Source: an uncultured Mailhella sp. (GTDB lineage Bacteria > Desulfobacterota > Desulfovibrionia > Desulfovibrionales > Desulfovibrionaceae). From it: a DNA stretch of 9,589 nt. The notes under the pieces are model-generated. The model saw only the letters and a program-made list of their open reading frames with translations, was not told the DNA's origin and made no database searches. The first letter of the stretch is position 1. The number at the start of each line of letters is the position of its first letter. Positions 7,329 to 9,589 of this stretch are shown here, one piece after another. Both the position numbers and the translations under genes were made by a program. The stretch covers positions 13,316 through 22,904 of the forward strand of contig CAJTSU010000041.1 in the NCBI GenBank assembly GCA_910579055.1, read 5' to 3'.

Positions 7329-8896
7329 CGAGCTTTGCGACGCGTTCTGAGGATGCCCTGAAGCATTTTTTGCGTACGGCTGTTGTAGTGGACGATCGAG
7401 TATCGTCTATATCTAAAGAAAATGTTTCAGTATTAAAGACGCCGTCGAGAGGTATAAAGACGGATATAGCTACTGTATCGACGTCAGGAGATTCTCAAGA
7501 TAGAGGAGTTGATGGTACTGCTCTTGTCGAAGCTTTCTTAAAAGAAGATATTCTTTGTACGGTCTTGGAACGTCGTTCCGGACTGGAAGATGATGAAAAA
7601 ATTCCGATAGCTGATATTTTTGTTTTGGACTGGATGTTTGGTGATACAGGTGGAAAAGCTGTAGCGTGCATAAAAAAATGTACTGTCGACCATCCTCATG
7701 CTGTCCATCTTATTTGTATATATACTTCTGAGCCAGATATTTCAAAGATTTCAAAAAAAATTAAAGAAGATTTTCCTGGTGTTATAGGTATTGAAAGTAA
7801 TAATATTTTTAAAATAAATAATACATATATTGTCATTTTAAAAAAGAAAACCTTTAGTAATATTCATGAAGGGGTAGCTCCTTTTAAAGAGATAAAAGAA
7901 GAAGATTTGCCGAAAGAATTAATAAAAATATTTTCTGCATTAACTGGAGGATTGCTTTCTAATGCTGTGCTTCATGCACTTAGTGTAATTAGAGATAATA
8001 CATACACTGTCCTTAGTCGTTTTCCTTCCTCGTTGGATCCGGCATTTTTATCCCATAGAGTCTATTCTAATCCATGTGAAGATACAGAACAACATATTAT
8101 TCCTTTAATATGCTCAGAAATAAGTAGTATTCTTACTCAGGAAAAAATATCTGAACACTTGAATATCGATGCTATAAACGCTTGGATTGCTGCAGATAAT
8201 ACACCTCATCAGAATCCTCAAGCTCTTTGCATAGAAAGAGGAAAAAATATTGATAATTATATATCTAATTTTTTGATTAATGGAATAAAAGAAATAGAAA
8301 AAATACCCAATATGCCTAAAACCATAAAAAAAAGTATATTAAATATTAGAGAGTCTACTATGACGAGCTACTGGGGGTCAGATACCCCCACCAAATCAGA
8401 TGTTGAACTTGCAATGCTTATGTCATGTGAATATATGTATTCTGAAAATAGTCCTATGTTAAAATCGGGAACAATCGTTTCTGATCCAAATAGCGATTAT
8501 TATATATGTATTCAACCTCCTTGTGATTGTGTAAGGATAGATAATAAACGTCCATTTATTTTTGCTCCACTTATTTCAATTGAAGATACAGACTATTTAA
8601 AAAATAAAAATTTTAATTTAGCATGTATTATAAAAGATAAAATTAAGTATTTTAAATATGTATATAAACCGTATGAAATAAAATCGATAACATTTTCTCC
8701 TGATAAACATAATGGCAACATATACACTAAAAAATATAAAGACAAATGGAGTTTTACAAGTTTAGATGATAAAGAATTTATATGGATTATGCAATTAAAA
8801 GAAGTTCATGCATTAAAAATCATACATGAACATGCAGTTAATCTTTCCCGTATAGGCTTGACTGAGTCTGACTGGCTCCGTCGCTGTGGTAGATAG
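7325..8896 (+). CDS. Divergent response-regulator receiver protein with uncharacterised C-terminal domain
   Basis: The first 175 or so residues of this 523-aa protein fit a receiver domain: acidic pair D23-D24 after strand 1 (AVVVDD), probable phospho-acceptor D102 in IFVLDWMFGD, a Thr at 134 (ICIYTSE) and a Lys near 173 (VILKKK). It is longer than a CheY domain, with an insert between D24 and D102, as in the Response_reg_2-type receivers. The remaining 350 residues match no output domain I know: no helix-turn-helix, HD, GGDEF, PD-(D/E)xK or TIR motif is seen. Notable spots are HRVYSNPCEDTEQH (about 244-257), QPPCDCVR (397-404) and a C-terminal LSRIGLTESDWLRR. AAGGAAG lies 7 nt before ATG 7325, which overlaps the previous stop (ATGA). 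The gene is strikingly AT-rich with A/T-ending codons, unlike its neighbours, which suggests separate ancestry. It is probably the signalling target or effector of the upstream ATPase. Confidence 0.82.
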   Translation: MTSFATRSEDALKHFLRTAVVVDDRVSSISKENVSVLKTPSRGIKTDIATVSTSGDSQDRGVDGTALVEAFLKEDILCTVLERRSGLEDDEKIPIADIFVLDWMFGDTGGKAVACIKKCTVDHPHAVHLICIYTSEPDISKISKKIKEDFPGVIGIESNNIFKINNTYIVILKKKTFSNIHEGVAPFKEIKEEDLPKELIKIFSALTGGLLSNAVLHALSVIRDNTYTVLSRFPSSLDPAFLSHRVYSNPCEDTEQHIIPLICSEISSILTQEKISEHLNIDAINAWIAADNTPHQNPQALCIERGKNIDNYISNFLINGIKEIEKIPNMPKTIKKSILNIRESTMTSYWGSDTPTKSDVELAMLMSCEYMYSENSPMLKSGTIVSDPNSDYYICIQPPCDCVRIDNKRPFIFAPLISIEDTDYLKNKNFNLACIIKDKIKYFKYVYKPYEIKSITFSPDKHNGNIYTKKYKDKWSFTSLDDKEFIWIMQLKEVHALKIIHEHAVNLSRIGLTESDWLRRCGR

Positions 8897-8912
8897 GCAT
8901 ATTGTTTTTATT

Positions 8913-8944
8913 AGAGGGGGGTGGAAGTGTTGTCTTCCCCCTCT
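8913..8944 (+). terminator. Probable terminator of the three-gene operon
   Basis: AGAGGG (8913-8918) pairs with CCCTCT (8939-8944), and inside it GGAAG (8923-8927) pairs with CTTCC (8934-8938) around a 6-nt loop, with a small bulge on the 5' side. It begins 17 nt after the TAG of the receiver gene. The tail after the stem is only TTAATATT, a weak U-tract, so termination may be partial. Confidence 0.5.
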
Positions 8945-8993
8945 TAATATTCCAGAGAAAATTTAATTCCGTGACCACACGGAGCCTCAAACA

Positions 8994-9053
8994 ATGGTTC
9001 ATTCACCATGCCGAAAGTGTGGCTATTTTTTTAGCCCTGCGCCGGAAAAGTAG
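8994..9053 (+). CDS. Possible 19-residue peptide with a CxxC motif
   Basis: ATG at 8994 is preceded by GGAG at 9-nt spacing, and the frame reads a short peptide with SPCRKCGYFF before TAG. CRKCG resembles one half of a zinc ribbon or rubredoxin knuckle, but the second Cys pair is missing, so it is either a peptide or the stub of a longer gene. The start codon sits in a small ATGGT/ACCAT hairpin. No function is assigned; it may be chance. Confidence 0.22.
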   Translation: MVHSPCRKCGYFFSPAPEK

Positions 9054-9077
9054 CGGCATCTTGTCGGTTATTCAAGG

Positions 9078-9120
9078 CCGGGAGTAGGCGTGGGCGTCTG
9101 TTTGCGTTTCGAGCTCCCGG
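9078..9120. repeat. 7-bp inverted repeat with 29-nt loop
   Basis: CCGGGAG at 9078-9084 is exactly complementary to CTCCCGG at 9114-9120. There is no T-run after either arm, so it is not a simple terminator. It could be a folded RNA element or a protein site, or could be chance in GC-rich DNA. Confidence 0.35.
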
Positions 9121-9267
9121 TTCATCGCTGATATGGATCGGGTTCACTTGTTTAAATGGCGTTTGACGCCAACCACAGGGCCGTAGCTCTCAGCAGAGCC
9201 AAGCATAAACACTTCATGGCTTGCCTTCCTTCCGGGCTTGCGCCGCTCCGACACAGGCTTGAATAAA

Positions 9268-9417
9268 ATGAAAGGCAACCGTGCAGGTGCGTTACAGCTT
9301 GTTTGCCTGCGCTCTGTAACGCTTTTCGCGCTGGCCCGCGCATATCCGGGGCAGCGTGGAGTATTCACAGGTCATAGCCATAAGGGGAACCCCATGGCTG
9401 AACGAGCGTGTTCGTGA
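9268..9417 (+). CDS. Doubtful small ORF (49 aa) overlapping an opposite-strand ORF
   Basis: The plus-strand frame from ATG 9268 to TGA 9415 encodes 49 residues, and without a start codon the frame is open from about 9187. The opposite strand is also open over 9144-9368 (74 codons). Neither has a good ribosome site or a domain I recognise. One of them may be a small gene or the edge of a phage-derived gene, but both could be chance openings in GC-rich DNA. Confidence 0.15.
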   Translation: MKGNRAGALQLVCLRSVTLFALARAYPGQRGVFTGHSHKGNPMAERACS

Positions 9418-9442
9418 ATGGTTCACAAGTGGTTTGCGCGAC

Positions 9443-9504
9443 AAAAGGCCGCCGGATATTTATCCTGGCGGCCTTTTGAAGTGCGGGGGCGAGGGAACCC
9501 CCGC
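9443..9504 (-). terminator. Double-hairpin terminator after the hook-protein gene (works both ways)
   Basis: Two stems lie beyond the minus-strand stop at 9539. The nearer one (9483-9489 with 9498-9504, GCGGGGG/CCCCCGC, 8-nt loop) has no T-run. The farther one is strong: AAAAGGCCGCC (9443-9453) pairs with GGCGGCCTTTT (9467-9477), with GGAT/ATCC extending it inside after a one-base bulge. Its flanks give TTTT on either strand, so it can stop minus-strand flagellar transcripts and also any plus-strand read-through from the island. Confidence 0.8.
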
Positions 9505-9538
9505 GCAAGGATGGGAGAACGCTGTTATATTTTCGCTG

Positions 9539-9589
9539 CTACCTCTTCATGCTGATAACCGTCTCCAGCATGGTGTCGGTAGTGGTGAT
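9539..9589 (-). CDS. flgE: C-terminus of a flagellar hook-type protein, probably FlgE (cut by window edge)
   Basis: The last 16 codons read ITTTDTMLETVISMKR and then TAG at 9541-9539. This is the conserved C-terminal helix of the FlgE/FlgF/FlgG rod-hook family, in which SKxITTTDxML is followed by a short coiled helix ending in LKR or MKR. FlgE is the hook subunit, the universal joint outside the cell, and its C-terminal helix packs inside the filament axis. An ending of this kind favours FlgE over FlgG, but 16 residues cannot exclude FlgF. Terminator hairpins follow, so it is the last gene of its operon. Confidence 0.72.
   Translation of the reverse strand: MTTTDTMLETVISMKR

Larger units (their letters stand above)
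8945..9442. other. Gap with only tiny or doubtful reading frames
   Basis: About 500 bp lie between the operon end and the flagellar terminator without a confident gene. It holds a 19-codon frame with a CxxC motif (8994-9053), an inverted repeat CCGGGAG/CTCCCGG at 9078-9084 and 9114-9120, and a stretch (9144-9417) open on both strands. It also holds adjacent small palindromes at 9400-9413 (GAAC/GTTC) and 9414-9426 (GTGAA/TTCAC). The GC content is back to that of the flagellar genes. No tRNA, integrase or direct repeat matching the left side was found. Confidence 0.5.

Noticed and set aside
1..9589. CRISPR array, tRNA, rRNA, integrase or att direct repeats
   Set aside because: No regularly spaced repeat, tRNA fold or recombinase motif was seen, and the two island edges share no direct repeat I could find.

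Overview
The window looks like the chromosome of a flagellated Gram-negative bacterium. A sulfate-reducer relative of the Desulfovibrio/Bilophila type (Desulfovibrionaceae) is the best guess. It rests on the flagellar protein sequences, a sigma-54-type flagellar promoter and the mixed GC content, and no marker gene settles it. Both ends hold minus-strand flagellar genes. On the left are flgI (P-ring protein) and flgJ (rod-binding protein, cut by the window edge), one base apart and behind a good sigma-54 promoter. On the right are the last 16 codons of a hook-type protein, probably FlgE, followed by two hairpins that form its terminator.

Between these flagellar units lies about 7.6 kb of accessory DNA. 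Its left part (about 1.8-3.2 kb) is a graveyard of insertion sequences: a minus-strand scrap of an IS3-family transposase, a plus-strand C-terminal scrap of an IS4-like DDE transposase, and a plus-strand ISAs1-type transposase broken by at least two frameshifts. A GC-rich stretch with no recognisable gene lies before them. None of these is intact and I see no integrase, tRNA or att repeat, so how the island arrived is not visible.

The core (3.25-8.9 kb) is a compact plus-strand operon with its own sigma-70-like promoter. It holds three overlapping genes. The first is a complete C5-cytosine DNA methyltransferase (363 aa). The second is a 982-aa protein with a GHKL ATPase of the Hsp90/MutL/MORC type at its N-terminus, a coiled-coil middle, and a histidine-kinase-like H-box plus second GHKL ATPase at its C-terminus. 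The third is a 523-aa protein with a divergent response-regulator receiver domain followed by a large domain I cannot assign. The 14-nt and 4-nt overlaps argue for one translationally coupled unit. The simplest reading is a defence system in which DNA methylation marks self and a two-component-like ATPase pair senses and signals to the third protein. There is no recognisable restriction endonuclease, so the effector is the open question. The operon changes composition sharply: the methyltransferase and the ends of the ATPase gene are moderately GC-rich, while the middle of the ATPase gene and almost all of the receiver gene are AT-rich.

After the operon, about 500 bp (8.95-9.44 kb) holds only tiny or doubtful reading frames and several inverted repeats before the flagellar terminator.
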